Program-made: the position numbers and the translations under genes
Shown here: positions 16,041 to 25,165 of the stretch, one piece after another
Layout of the letters: the number at the start of each line of letters is the position of its first letter
How positions within the stretch are numbered: the first letter of the stretch is position 1
Assembly: GCA_016789905.1 (NCBI GenBank)
Contig: JAEUQC010000163.1
Coordinates: 1-64,000 of the forward strand
Reading direction: 5' to 3'
DNA: 64,000 nt
DNA from: Bryobacterales bacterium
GTDB lineage: Bacteria > Acidobacteriota > Terriglobia > Bryobacterales > Bryobacteraceae
The notes under the pieces: generated by a model
The model's database searches: none
The model's input: only the letters and a program-made list of their open reading frames with translations
Told to the model about the DNA's origin: nothing

Positions 16041-17036
16041 ATGACGCCGCACCTCGCCTCGCTGATGGTCTTCGCGGCCTGCCAACTCGCGGGCCAGATC
16101 TTTGTTCCAGGCGCGAGACTGGAGAAGATTTATGAGGGTGGACATCTGACAGAGGGCGTTGCTGCAGCTCCCGACGGCACCGTTTTCTTCAGCGATATCA
16201 CGTTCACCACAGAGACAGGCATGCAGGCCGGGCATATCCTCCGCTACGATCCGCGGTCGGGCAAAACGGCCGTCTACCGCTCGCCGAGCGGCATGTCGAA
16301 CGGCTTGAAGTTCGACGCGCAGGGCCGCATGGTGGCCGCCGAAGGCGCCGATTACGGCGGGCGGCGCATTACTCGCACAGACCTCGCGACCGGAAAGAGT
16401 GTGATCCTAGCCGGGCTGTTTGAGGGAAAGCCTTTCAATTCGCCGAACGATGTCGCCATCGACGCGCAGGGCCGCATTTACTTCAGCGACCCGCGCTACC
16501 TGGGCCATGAACCGCTCGAGCAACCAGTAATGGGCGTTTACCGCATCGACCCCGATGGCAGCGTGCACCGCATCATCACCGACGCCGGCAAACCGAATGG
16601 CGTTGCTGTTTCGCCCGATCAGAAAACACTCTACGTGGTGACAAACGACGATGGGCTGCTCGGGTTCGATCGGGTGCCCAAAGGCACCCCGGCTCGCAAG
16701 GGCCGCATGGAGCTCTCCGCGTACGACCTGCGCTCCGATGGCACGGCGACGTTCAACCGGCGGCTGGTGAACTACGCTCCCGAAGACGGGCCGGACGGCC
16801 TGGTGTGCGATGCGGCGGGAAACCTTTTCGTGGCCGTGCGGAATGAGAAGCGATTTGGCGTCAGCGTCTACTCGCCGGCCGGCGCCGAACTCGCCTACCT
16901 GCCCACGCCGGAACGGCCCACCAACGTTGGCTTCGGCCGCGGTGCGGAGGCAACCACGCTCTACGTCACCGCCGGAGGCAGCGTTTACCGTGTGAAAACG
17001 TTGACACCCGGGCACCACCTGGCACCTCGTCCATAG
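16041..17036 (+). CDS. SMP-30/gluconolactonase family protein, exported
   Basis: A 331-aa six-bladed propeller lactonase with an N-terminal hydrophobic leader (about residues 4-18, ending LAGQ). All three classical metal ligands can be placed: glutamate in LTEGVAAAPDGTVFFSD, asparagine in FNSPNDVAIDAQGRIYFSDP, and aspartate in DGPDGLVCDAAGNLFVA. Members open sugar lactones such as gluconolactone. It leads a plus-strand run with an MFS permease seven bases on and an esterase-like gene three bases after that. This suggests lactone or sugar-acid handling, uptake and de-esterification in one unit. Confidence 0.88.
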   Translation: MTPHLASLMVFAACQLAGQIFVPGARLEKIYEGGHLTEGVAAAPDGTVFFSDITFTTETGMQAGHILRYDPRSGKTAVYRSPSGMSNGLKFDAQGRMVAAEGADYGGRRITRTDLATGKSVILAGLFEGKPFNSPNDVAIDAQGRIYFSDPRYLGHEPLEQPVMGVYRIDPDGSVHRIITDAGKPNGVAVSPDQKTLYVVTNDDGLLGFDRVPKGTPARKGRMELSAYDLRSDGTATFNRRLVNYAPEDGPDGLVCDAAGNLFVAVRNEKRFGVSVYSPAGAELAYLPTPERPTNVGFGRGAEATTLYVTAGGSVYRVKTLTPGHHLAPRP

Positions 17037-17043
17037 GATCCTC

Positions 17044-18336
17044 ATGGCCACCGCCGCCGCCGGTCTAGATAAACCGACTTCCATCCGCTGGCGGCTGTTC
17101 GGGCTGCTGCTAATGGTGGTCACGCTGACGTTTATTGACCGCTTCAATATGAACGTCGCCGCGAAGTATATCCAGCAGGAGTACTCGCTCAGCGATCTTC
17201 AGATCGGTTCTCTGCTTAGCGCGTTCGTGCTTGGATACGCGCTGTTTCAGGCGCCCGGCGGCTGGCTAGGAGATCGCTTCGGCGCCCGGCGGGTGCTGAC
17301 ACTGGCGATTCTCTGGTGGTCGCTGTTCACCGCACTTACAGCGGCGGCGCCGGATCTGCTGCCCGGCGCGTGGACTCCCGCGGCGGCCGCCTTTTGGTTG
17401 GTTCGTTTTCTGATCGGCGTGGGAGAAGGGCCCGCCTTGCCGTGTACCAACAAGATGATCGGGCGGTGGATGGCAGTGCCGGAGCGGGCGCGTGGCAGCA
17501 GCCTGTTTTTGATCGCGGTTGGCATTGGGGGCGCGTTCACGCCGCCGGCCATCGCGTGGGCCATGACAACATGGGGCTGGCGCGCCTCTTTTATTGGCTG
17601 CGGCTTGCTGGGCCTGGCCGTGGCCGCCATCTGGCATTGGCAATCGAGAGAGGACCCGGCCGCGCATCCTGGCGTCAATGCCGCTGAGTTGGCGCTGATT
17701 CAAGCGCACCGCGCGCCGCCCGCCGCCGCTGGGCCGTTCCCGTGGCGGCGGCTCATACGGTCGGCCAGCGTTCCGGCGCTGATGGTGGCCAACTTCATGC
17801 TGGGCTATGTCACGTACATCTTCTACACCTGGTTCTTTCTTTACCTGGTGAACGTGCGCAAACTGCCCGTGATGGCGGGCAGCTACTGGTCCACGGCTCC
17901 GTTCCTTGCCATTCTCGCCGGCGCGCCGCTGGGCGGATTCTTGTCGGATGCAATGGTGCGAAAACTCGGGCACCCATGGGGCCGCCGCATCCCGGTAATC
18001 GTTTGCGCCGGCGGCTCATGCCTTCTTCTGGTTGTGGGCTCCCGGATGGAAGATCCGTATGCGGCCATCGGCCTGCTGGCGCTGGCGGCCGGCTGCAATA
18101 GTGTCGCGGCGGTATCCAGTTGGGCTTTGCCGAACGATCTTTCGGAGCGCTACGCGGGAACGCTGGCCGGCGTTCTGAACACGTGCACGAATCTTGGCGG
18201 CGCGCTTTCGCCCCTTCTAACACCGTATCTGGCTGCCCGCTATGGCTGGGTGGCCGCGCTGGATTTTGCTGCGTCATTCATGCTGTGTATCGGTTTGCTT
18301 TGGATGTTGGTTCACCCGGGGCGTAAAATCGACTGA
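17044..18336 (+). CDS. MFS transporter, anion:cation symporter (sugar-acid) type
   Basis: 430 residues with about 12 membrane spans. The first loop region FIDRFNMNVA followed by GYALFQAPGGWLGDRFGARRVL (motif A, about residues 63-86) matches the ACS family, which includes hexuronate and glucarate/galactonate symporters. The central loop, about residues 200-235, is short and proline-rich. Placement between a lactonase-like gene and an exported hydrolase supports uptake of a sugar acid or the like. The ATG at 17044 follows the preceding stop by seven bases. Confidence 0.9.
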   Translation: MATAAAGLDKPTSIRWRLFGLLLMVVTLTFIDRFNMNVAAKYIQQEYSLSDLQIGSLLSAFVLGYALFQAPGGWLGDRFGARRVLTLAILWWSLFTALTAAAPDLLPGAWTPAAAAFWLVRFLIGVGEGPALPCTNKMIGRWMAVPERARGSSLFLIAVGIGGAFTPPAIAWAMTTWGWRASFIGCGLLGLAVAAIWHWQSREDPAAHPGVNAAELALIQAHRAPPAAAGPFPWRRLIRSASVPALMVANFMLGYVTYIFYTWFFLYLVNVRKLPVMAGSYWSTAPFLAILAGAPLGGFLSDAMVRKLGHPWGRRIPVIVCAGGSCLLLVVGSRMEDPYAAIGLLALAAGCNSVAAVSSWALPNDLSERYAGTLAGVLNTCTNLGGALSPLLTPYLAARYGWVAALDFAASFMLCIGLLWMLVHPGRKID

Positions 18337-18339
18337 ACT

Positions 18340-19554
18340 ATGCCCCTCACGCGCCGTGCCCTGCTGCCGCTGTTCGCCGCCCCGCTCGCCGGGTCGGCGG
18401 AACCTGACTTGGCGAATCTGTTCCCGCAGTTAGAGGCAAACAGCCGCGCGCAGCAACGGTCTTTCGCCTTCCTCGATCCGCGTTGGAAGAAGCTTGAAGC
18501 CTGGAAAAAGCAGGCGCGGCCGGAACTGTTGCGGCTGCTGCGTTATAACCCGCCAGCGGAACCGCTGGCAGCGAAAGTGGAAGCCACCGGGCAGCGCGAC
18601 GGGTTTCGGGTGGAACGGGTGCGCATCACGGCGACGCGCGAACACACGCTTCCAGGCTGGCTGCTGGTTCCGGCAGTGCAGCGAAAGGGCCGGCCAGGCC
18701 TGATTGCCATCCACTGCCACAGCGGCCGCTACGTGTGGGGGCACGAAAAAATCCTGTCAAGCCCAGGTGAGCCCGAGTTCCTGGGCGAATTCCGCCGCGG
18801 CACCTACGGGGGCCGGGCGTATGCGGAGGAACTTGCCCGGCGTGGCTTTGTGGTGTTGGTGATTGATGGCTTCTACTTTGGCGATCGCCGCCTTCGAGTG
18901 GAAGATATGGACCCGGCCACGGCGCCGCCGGTGTTTCGGGCGCGCTTGACGGAGTTGAAAAAGCTGCGCCGCGAATCGTATGAATGGATGCGGGCAGCCG
19001 ACGCGATTTGCAGCGAGTTCGAACATTTGACGGCGAAGACCATCTTCACCTCCGGTGCAACCTGGCCGGGAATTCTGAACTGGGACGACCGGCGCGCGGT
19101 GGATTATCTTGCCTCCCGTCCGGAAGTGAATCCGGAACGGATCGGGTGCTTGGGCCTTTCTATTGGCGGCCTGCGCACGGCGTACCTGATTGGCACCGAC
19201 CCGCGCATAAAGGCCGCGTGCGTGATGGGCTGGATGACCCAGTTCCATGAACAACTGCGCAGCCACCTGCGCAATCACACGTGGATGGTTTACACGCCGG
19301 GGATGTTCAACCTGATGGACCTGCCCGACGTGGCCGGGCTGCATGCGCCGGGCGCGCTGCTGGTGCAGCAGTGCAAGCGGGACGCGCTGTTCCCACTGGC
19401 GGCGATGGAGCAGGCGAATCGGCAATTGGGCAATATATACGCAAAGGCCGGCATTCCGGAACGGTTCAAAGCGACCGTGCACGATGTGCCGCACTCGTTT
19501 GGGATTGAAATGCAGGCGGAGGCGTTTGAGTGGCTGGAGCGATGGCTGGGCTGA
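18340..19554 (+). CDS. Exported alpha/beta-hydrolase (dienelactone hydrolase/acetyl xylan esterase-like)
   Basis: A 404-aa protein with a leader that looks Tat-like (LTRRALLPLFAAPLAGSA, residues 3-20). The fold is alpha/beta-hydrolase. The nucleophile is Ser274 in GCLGLSIGGL; a likely acid is in KRDALFPLAAME and the histidine in VHDVPHSFGIEM near the C-terminus. Residues 107-125 (GWLLVPAVQ...) and the GHxK region resemble the abhydrolase families that release acyl groups from sugars. It starts three bases behind the MFS gene and its stop abuts the stop of the convergent arabinofuranosidase, which fits work on plant polysaccharide fragments. Confidence 0.82.
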   Translation: MPLTRRALLPLFAAPLAGSAEPDLANLFPQLEANSRAQQRSFAFLDPRWKKLEAWKKQARPELLRLLRYNPPAEPLAAKVEATGQRDGFRVERVRITATREHTLPGWLLVPAVQRKGRPGLIAIHCHSGRYVWGHEKILSSPGEPEFLGEFRRGTYGGRAYAEELARRGFVVLVIDGFYFGDRRLRVEDMDPATAPPVFRARLTELKKLRRESYEWMRAADAICSEFEHLTAKTIFTSGATWPGILNWDDRRAVDYLASRPEVNPERIGCLGLSIGGLRTAYLIGTDPRIKAACVMGWMTQFHEQLRSHLRNHTWMVYTPGMFNLMDLPDVAGLHAPGALLVQQCKRDALFPLAAMEQANRQLGNIYAKAGIPERFKATVHDVPHSFGIEMQAEAFEWLERWLG

Positions 19555-21189
19555 TCAGGCTACCTCGATCAACAGCTTGACCACCGAACTGGCGCCAACA
19601 TGGCAAACTACGGCGTCCCCATTCACGCGCGCCGTCATCGGTTTTGGCTCAACGGCGCGCGGAGCGGACCAGGTGTTGTGGCTGTGGGCGCTCGCGCCGC
19701 CGAGAATGGTTCCGGCGGCTGTTCGCACACTGGCGCCCGCAAGACGCACTTCCACCTCCCGCGCTTCATCGAACGAAGGATTCACAACCGTCACCGTGAC
19801 ACGTTTGCCTTGAACCGACGCTGAGGCGTTCAGCGCCTCGAGCCGCATCCCCTGGCCGCCGGGGCGCTTCCACTCCAGCGGCGCGGGGGACGAGACCACT
19901 GTCCGCACCGCCTCCGCGCCCTGGTGGGCGGCGTACATCTCGAACACATGGTAGGTCGGTGTCACGCAGAACTTCTCTTCGTGAATCAGGAACAACGACT
20001 GCAAACAGTTCACCAGTTGCGCGATGTTGGCCATGGCCACCTTCTCCGCATGACGGTGGAAAATATTGAACGTCAACGCGGCGAGCACGGCGTCCCGCAT
20101 AGTATTCTGCTGCCCGATGAGCGCTTCCGCAAACGGCTCCGTTCCCGGCCGGTGCCAGGAGCCCCATTCGTCGACGACCAGTTTCACTCGATGCGCTCTA
20201 TCCACATCGCCCATCGCCGACCAGTGCGATTCAATCAGCCGGTCCATATGCGTGGCTTCGCGCAATAGCTCGTAGTGCTCCTCGCGGCTGAACTGAAGCG
20301 CATCCCCTTTGCTGGCATCCCAATCGTTGGTTCGCCCGCCGGAAACATTGGTTGAATAGTGGTGCAGACCCCAGCCCCACATTTTTCCCAGACCGCCTTG
20401 CGTGGCGGCTTTTTGGAAGAACTTGCGCGTCCATTCGAGTTCGCCGCTGCTGGGGCCGGAGCCGATCATGGATAACGGCTTGCCGTAGTTGGGCACCCAG
20501 GCCGAGTAGCGCTTGAACTCAATGGCGTAATCCTCCGGCGAGTAGTTGCCGCCACAACCCCAGCTTTCATTACCGACGCCCCAGTAGCGCACGTTAAGAG
20601 GGTTCGGTTCGCCGTCGGCGGCGCGCTTGGCGGCATTGGCGGTGGAGCCGTTGGGGGAGTTGCAGTATTCCACCCAGTGCCAAAAATCCTGAGCGGGGAG
20701 GGAACGGAGATTGGCGGCGAAGTAGGGCTGAGCGCCAACACGGCGGCAGAAGCGGGCAAAATCGGCACTGCCGAAGTGATTGGTATCGAAAACTTGCGGC
20801 CCCATCTTGTTCGCGGCGGCGGGCCACTGCTTGGAATCGATCCAAAAGTTGGTTCGTTTTGGGCGGGAGGCGCGGGGACCGACGCCGTCGCGCCAGTCGT
20901 ACTGATCGGCGAAGCAGCCGCCGGGCCAGCGGATGACGGAGGGTTTGGTCTTGGCCAGCGAGTGAATGATATCGGTGCGGAGGCCGTCCTGATTGGGGAT
21001 CTTCGACCCTTCGCCGACCCAGATGCCGTCATAGACCACACCACCCAGATGCTCGACGAAGTGGCCGTAGATTTCAGGCGCGATGCGGGCGATGGGCTCT
21101 CGAAGCAGCACCTCCACGCGGGACACGGACGGCTGGCTGCGGACCAGCGGAGCGGCAACAAGGCCGGCGAGGAGTTCACGTCTTCGCAT
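19555..21189 (-). CDS. GH51 alpha-L-arabinofuranosidase, exported
   Basis: Releases terminal L-arabinofuranose from arabinan or arabinoxylan. The 544-aa protein begins with a Tat-like leader (MRRRELLAGLVAAPLV). It shows the GH51 order: APEIYGHFVEHLGG, IRWPGGCFADQYDWRDGVGP, the acid/base Glu208 in YWGVGNESWG, and the nucleophile Glu341 in LVVDEWGSWH. The C-terminal beta-domain is present to the end. I use ATG 21189 because it gives the leader directly; earlier in-frame codons run antisense into the neighbouring gene. Ribulokinase and an isomerase lie about 10 kb to the right and could use the arabinose. Confidence 0.93.
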   Translation of the reverse strand: MRRRELLAGLVAAPLVRSQPSVSRVEVLLREPIARIAPEIYGHFVEHLGGVVYDGIWVGEGSKIPNQDGLRTDIIHSLAKTKPSVIRWPGGCFADQYDWRDGVGPRASRPKRTNFWIDSKQWPAAANKMGPQVFDTNHFGSADFARFCRRVGAQPYFAANLRSLPAQDFWHWVEYCNSPNGSTANAAKRAADGEPNPLNVRYWGVGNESWGCGGNYSPEDYAIEFKRYSAWVPNYGKPLSMIGSGPSSGELEWTRKFFQKAATQGGLGKMWGWGLHHYSTNVSGGRTNDWDASKGDALQFSREEHYELLREATHMDRLIESHWSAMGDVDRAHRVKLVVDEWGSWHRPGTEPFAEALIGQQNTMRDAVLAALTFNIFHRHAEKVAMANIAQLVNCLQSLFLIHEEKFCVTPTYHVFEMYAAHQGAEAVRTVVSSPAPLEWKRPGGQGMRLEALNASASVQGKRVTVTVVNPSFDEAREVEVRLAGASVRTAAGTILGGASAHSHNTWSAPRAVEPKPMTARVNGDAVVCHVGASSVVKLLIEVA

Positions 21190-21191
21190 AG

Positions 21192-23096
21192 GTGTATCGT
21201 ACGCTGAATAGCGTGCCGAAGCGAATGCGGGCGGCTTTGCCGTGGGTCTATGGCGCCGGGCTGGTGTGGCTGAACGCCTACATCGTTCGTCACGTTTTCT
21301 GGCTGACATACACGGGCGCAACGCATTCGATGCACGGCTACTGGATGGCGCTGGGCCGGGTGATGGGCGATGGCTGGCTGCTGCCGCGGTGGGTTCCGTA
21401 TTGGGCGGGGGGAATGCCGGCGGAGTTGACGTATGCGCCGCTGGTTCCGTGGTTGAGCAGCCACATCGGGCTGTATGCTGTCCTGGGATTCGCATTCGCC
21501 ATCGGCCCGGCGGCGGTGTTCCTGCTGGCATGGCAGCTTTCGGGGAAACCGGGCTGGGGGTTCGTGGCGGGAGTGGCGTATTCGCTACTTTCGCCGACCG
21601 AACTATTGCTGCCCGACGCCAGGTTCAACTGGGCGCATGTGCTGGATTCACGCCGCCTGTATTTGAGCTTTGTGTGGGACGAGGCGCCACACCAGTTGGC
21701 GCTGGCGATGGTGTGCCTGGCGGTGGCGGCTTGGGCGCGCGGGTGGCACCGCTGCGCGACGGCCGCCATCGCCATCGGCGCGCTGGCGAACCCGTTTGGC
21801 GTGACGGGGGCCGCGCTGCTTGGTTTGTGCTGGGCGGTCTGCACGGGCCAATGGCGGCCTGTAGCGGTGACCGGAGTGTTGGCCTATCTGCTGGTGTGCC
21901 CTTTCTACCCGCCATCGCTGCTTCAAGTTCTGCGGGCCAACGGCGCGTTGGCGCCGGAGAGCGCTTGGAGCAATCGATCGTGGCTAGGCCTGGCGGGATT
22001 GGCGGCGGCAATGGCAGTATTGGGCTGGTTGACGCGGCGATGGGCGCCACACCGGCGGTTCGCAGCGCTGCTGGCACTGTTAACGTCGGCTCTTCCTTGG
22101 ATGTTCAATCACTGGAACATTGTGATACTGCAGCAGCCGGGACGCTACAAATCAGAGATGGAGCTTGCGCTGGTCCTGCTCGCTGTTTTTGGCGCGGAGC
22201 GGATACTGGCGGGGCGGCCGCGTTGGGTGCTGGCAGGGTTGGCGATGGCGGGTATGGTGTTCGCCGCGCAGCAGACGATCAGGCACCGGCGCTATAGCCG
22301 AAACGCGATTCAGCAGGCCGACGCATCCAAATCGATTGAATACCAGGCGGCGCACGCGGTGAGCGGGACGGTTTTCACCATGGGTTCGATGGCGCATTGG
22401 ATGAACGCGTATCGGGATGTGCGGCAGTATGCGGGCGGGTCGTTCACCACAACGCCAAACACGGTGCAACAGCGGGTGGCGCTGGAATTGACCGTAGAAA
22501 AGGACAGCCGGAAGTTCGTCCAATGGATGCAGGCGGCCGGCGTTGATGGTGTGCTGATGCCCGGCCGCAAAAGTCCGGAGTTTTGGAAGCCATTCGCGGT
22601 TGACGCGCTGGCCGGGCACCTCCGGGTGGTCTGGGAGGAGCGCGATACGCGGCTCTACGAAATTCCCCGCGCGCGCCGCACAATGGCGCATTCCGTTTCC
22701 AGCCTTCCACCGCTGGCGCCCTACGTGAAGGCCATTGAGGATCCGGCCGCCCCGGCCCTCAGCGTCGAGTGGCCCAGTGCAAATCTCGCCCTGGTGCAAG
22801 GCAACTGGCGGGCGGGCGACATGGTATTGATTCACATGAACTGGGACAAGGAATGGAACGCATATCTGGACGGCCGGCGCGTACCGGCCGGCGCCGACGG
22901 GATGGGCCAGATGGTGGTGGCGCCCGGTGGCAACGGCCGCTTGGAATTGCGATACGAGCCCGGATGGAGCACCCGCGTGGCGGCACTGTTGGCATTGGCG
23001 CTGCTCGTTTTCTGGCCAAGGCGGATCGCACTTGGAATGGTAAGTCAGGCGCGGGCCGCGCGCAGCGATTCCGTCAGAGCGCGAAGCTTGGAGTAG
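21192..23096 (+). CDS. Polytopic membrane protein, GT-C/YfhO-like
   Basis: A 634-aa inner-membrane protein. About 11 hydrophobic segments fill residues 15-370, with an Asp/Arg-bearing loop in between. A soluble domain of about 200 residues follows, and one last span (VAALLALALLVFW) lies near the C-terminus. This is the layout of YfhO/PTPS-related GT-C-like proteins, which may move glycans or lipids; no donor motif is certain. The start is unclear: GTG 21192 (only two bases from the divergent start), GTG 21213 or ATG 21225. Its last 52 bases overlap the 3' end of the convergent histidine kinase. Confidence 0.65.
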   Translation: MYRTLNSVPKRMRAALPWVYGAGLVWLNAYIVRHVFWLTYTGATHSMHGYWMALGRVMGDGWLLPRWVPYWAGGMPAELTYAPLVPWLSSHIGLYAVLGFAFAIGPAAVFLLAWQLSGKPGWGFVAGVAYSLLSPTELLLPDARFNWAHVLDSRRLYLSFVWDEAPHQLALAMVCLAVAAWARGWHRCATAAIAIGALANPFGVTGAALLGLCWAVCTGQWRPVAVTGVLAYLLVCPFYPPSLLQVLRANGALAPESAWSNRSWLGLAGLAAAMAVLGWLTRRWAPHRRFAALLALLTSALPWMFNHWNIVILQQPGRYKSEMELALVLLAVFGAERILAGRPRWVLAGLAMAGMVFAAQQTIRHRRYSRNAIQQADASKSIEYQAAHAVSGTVFTMGSMAHWMNAYRDVRQYAGGSFTTTPNTVQQRVALELTVEKDSRKFVQWMQAAGVDGVLMPGRKSPEFWKPFAVDALAGHLRVVWEERDTRLYEIPRARRTMAHSVSSLPPLAPYVKAIEDPAAPALSVEWPSANLALVQGNWRAGDMVLIHMNWDKEWNAYLDGRRVPAGADGMGQMVVAPGGNGRLELRYEPGWSTRVAALLALALLVFWPRRIALGMVSQARAARSDSVRARSLE

Positions 23097-24229
23097 TCAA
23101 CAGGCTTTCCAATCACTTCATCCATCCCGGCTTCAATACAGCACCTCACATCAGCATCGAAGCAGTTGGCTGTGCACCCCGCGATGTATATCGCTTGCTG
23201 GGAATGCCGCCGGATTCTGCGCGTGGCTTCGAACCCATCCATGTTAGGCATCTGGCAGTCCATCAGTATGAGGTCGAAACGGCCTTCTCGCGCGAGCGAC
23301 ACCGCCTGCTGGCCATCTTCCGCGGTCGCAACATCACAATGTAGTGTGTTCATAAGGCGCGAAAGAATACGGCGGCTGACGGGATCGTCATCGACGACAA
23401 GTACACGGAGTCGATTCGTTGCAGGCTCAGGCGGCGCGACCGGCGGCGCTTCCGCTGGTTGCAGATCGATTTCAAACCAGAATAGAGAGCCATGGGCCCG
23501 CTCACGGTCGAACCCGATATGGCCGCCTAAGCCGCGAACGATTTCCCGCGAGATGGCCAGCCCGAGGCCGAGCCCTCGATGACTCTGCCGGGACCCGGCG
23601 GCCCGGTGAAAGGCCTCAAACAGGAGGTCCCGGTCCGCCGCCGCGATACCACTCCCCGAGTCCGACACTTCCACGCGGAGACGGCTTAGGCCCCCGCATT
23701 CGACATGGAGCCTAATGTAGCCTTTGCTGGTATGGGCCAGCGCATTCGCCAGCAAATTATTGAGAACCTGCCGGACGCGAACTTCGTCAATGGTGACGTA
23801 GCGGGGCAGATCTTGTGCGATATCCGTGATGAAAATCAGAGCGTCCTGAGAGGCCACGCGTGCGCCGAATTCGGCCGCGGTTTCAGCCAGCAATTTGGGA
23901 AGATCCGCAGGGACGGGACGGAGGTACACGGGGCCAGGAGCAGGGCCAAGCAGGTGCGCCGCGTCTAACAGATCGTCAACCAGCCGAGTGAGAACGTTAG
24001 CGGACGAGTGGATGGTGTGAAGGAGTTCGGCGGAATCCTCACGAGTCGCGTCGGGATTACGCAGCAAGACACTGGACGTGGCGAGAATACCATTGAGCGG
24101 CGTGCGTAACTCATGGCTGACCCAGCGAAGCACCTGGGTCTTGGCCATGCTTTCTTTCTGAGCGGAGTCCTGGCGCATTCGAACCAGACAAAGGGCCCGC
24201 TGCTGCCACAACAGGCCGGCCGCAAGCAA
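23045..24229 (-). CDS. Histidine kinase-receiver hybrid, C-terminal part of a split gene
   Basis: Signal-transduction kinase. In order it has a HisKA domain with VSHELRTPLNG, an N-box (VRQVLNNLLANALAH), G1 (SDSGSGIAAADR) and G2 (GLGLGLAISREIVRGLGG). A receiver domain follows (LRVLVVDDDPVSRR, phospho-acceptor Asp in LILMDCQMPNMDG, KP near the end). The only available start is TTG 24229, inside the membrane helix, and it lacks a ribosome site. The reading frame continues upstream without shift to a TAG at 24314 and then into a periplasmic sensor. So this is best read as the back half of one 678-codon hybrid kinase interrupted by a nonsense codon. Confidence 0.85.
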   Translation of the reverse strand: MLAAGLLWQQRALCLVRMRQDSAQKESMAKTQVLRWVSHELRTPLNGILATSSVLLRNPDATREDSAELLHTIHSSANVLTRLVDDLLDAAHLLGPAPGPVYLRPVPADLPKLLAETAAEFGARVASQDALIFITDIAQDLPRYVTIDEVRVRQVLNNLLANALAHTSKGYIRLHVECGGLSRLRVEVSDSGSGIAAADRDLLFEAFHRAAGSRQSHRGLGLGLAISREIVRGLGGHIGFDRERAHGSLFWFEIDLQPAEAPPVAPPEPATNRLRVLVVDDDPVSRRILSRLMNTLHCDVATAEDGQQAVSLAREGRFDLILMDCQMPNMDGFEATRRIRRHSQQAIYIAGCTANCFDADVRCCIEAGMDEVIGKPVDYSKLRALTESLRAARA

Positions 24230-24313
24230 CAGAAGAACAGTGGCGGCGGCGATCGCCCAGCGATGGCGCCGTTCGGATTCATCGAGCGTGAAGATGGCGC
24301 GTATCTCTTCGGT

Positions 24314-24316
24314 CTA
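24314..24316 (-). other. In-frame TAG separating sensor and kinase halves
   Basis: The minus-strand frame reads ...LPWAYY, TAG, TEEIRAIFTLDESERRHRW, then the hydrophobic helix AIAAATVLLLLAAGLLW and the kinase. No ATG or GTG lies between the TAG and the end of the helix. This points to a nonsense mutation, a sequencing error or stop-codon readthrough, not to two natural genes. Confidence 0.8.
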
Positions 24317-25081
24317 ATAGTACGCCCACGGAAGAAGAATCCGGTCGAGCGCGCCGTCCTTTGCCATACGTCCAATTTCGGCACGGAGCAGGTCAGCAAT
24401 GGCGGCAGCCTCAGGACGGGCCGCGGTAACCATCTGTTCCCGCCGAAAGGTGAGTCCAATAAAACAGGGTACTTTTCCCGCACAGGCAGGCGGTGGCGCA
24501 GCCAGAAAGTAGTGGGCCACGCGGAGTTCAACAATCGCACCGTCGGCATCTCCCCTGCATACTGCTTCAATGGCCGCGCGGCGATCTGTGTGCGCGGCGA
24601 ATCGGCCTTGGCGGAAATGCTCCCGTGCGAGTTTTTCGATCCCGCTCGAGCGGCGGCCGGCAACCGTTTGTATCGTGGAAAAGTTGGCGGGATTGCGGAA
24701 GAGGGGGTTGATGGCGACGAAGGCGTAGTCGTTGTTCAGCCAGGGAGCCGTGGTGTGAAGCTCCGGATGGGACTGCTTGAGGTCTGTAGAGACCAGCGGC
24801 CAGAGGTCAACATCCCCGTCATTAAGGGCCCCAAGAAGGGTCTTCGCGGTCGGACGCCATTCGAGCTTTACCCCGTTGCGGCGGGCCGCTTCAGAAAGCA
24901 CTTCCGCCACAAAGCCCCGCGGCGCACCGCTGGCATCCACATCGTGATAGGGGTACACGCGGTCAGTACCGATACTGTAGGTTTTGGATAGATCGGGTGC
25001 CGGAAACAAACGAACCAGGCCGAAGCACATCAGGCATGCGGACAGGCAAACCAGTAGGACAGCGGAGTAGCTGCGCTTCAT
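24314..25081 (-). CDS. Periplasmic solute-binding sensor domain, N-terminal part of a split hybrid kinase
   Basis: 255 codons from ATG 25081. A signal or anchor helix (about residues 5-25, AVLLVCLSACLMCFGLVRLF) is followed by a bacterial type 3 solute-binding fold: YSIGTDRVYPYHDVDASGAPRGFVAEVL, then LEWRPT, GDVDLWPLVS, and the second lobe up to RILLPWAYY. Such domains sit in the periplasm at the front of hybrid kinases and bind amino acids or similar ligands. The TAG at 24314 stops it just before the membrane helix that should anchor it to the kinase. If the stop is real, the product would be a membrane-tethered binding protein without output. Confidence 0.8.
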   Translation of the reverse strand: MKRSYSAVLLVCLSACLMCFGLVRLFPAPDLSKTYSIGTDRVYPYHDVDASGAPRGFVAEVLSEAARRNGVKLEWRPTAKTLLGALNDGDVDLWPLVSTDLKQSHPELHTTAPWLNNDYAFVAINPLFRNPANFSTIQTVAGRRSSGIEKLAREHFRQGRFAAHTDRRAAIEAVCRGDADGAIVELRVAHYFLAAPPPACAGKVPCFIGLTFRREQMVTAARPEAAAIADLLRAEIGRMAKDGALDRILLPWAYY

Positions 25082-25165
25082 GCGGTCAATCCATGCTAAG
25101 CGATTTTGGGGGGCGTCCGTTCAACGGCGTTGACCCGGCGGAAAACATGGCAAACTGAATAGGCG

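Noticed and set aside
24314..24316. Pyrrolysine or other stop-codon recoding
   Set aside because: No recoding machinery is visible, and a single TAG in a kinase is better explained by mutation or sequencing error.
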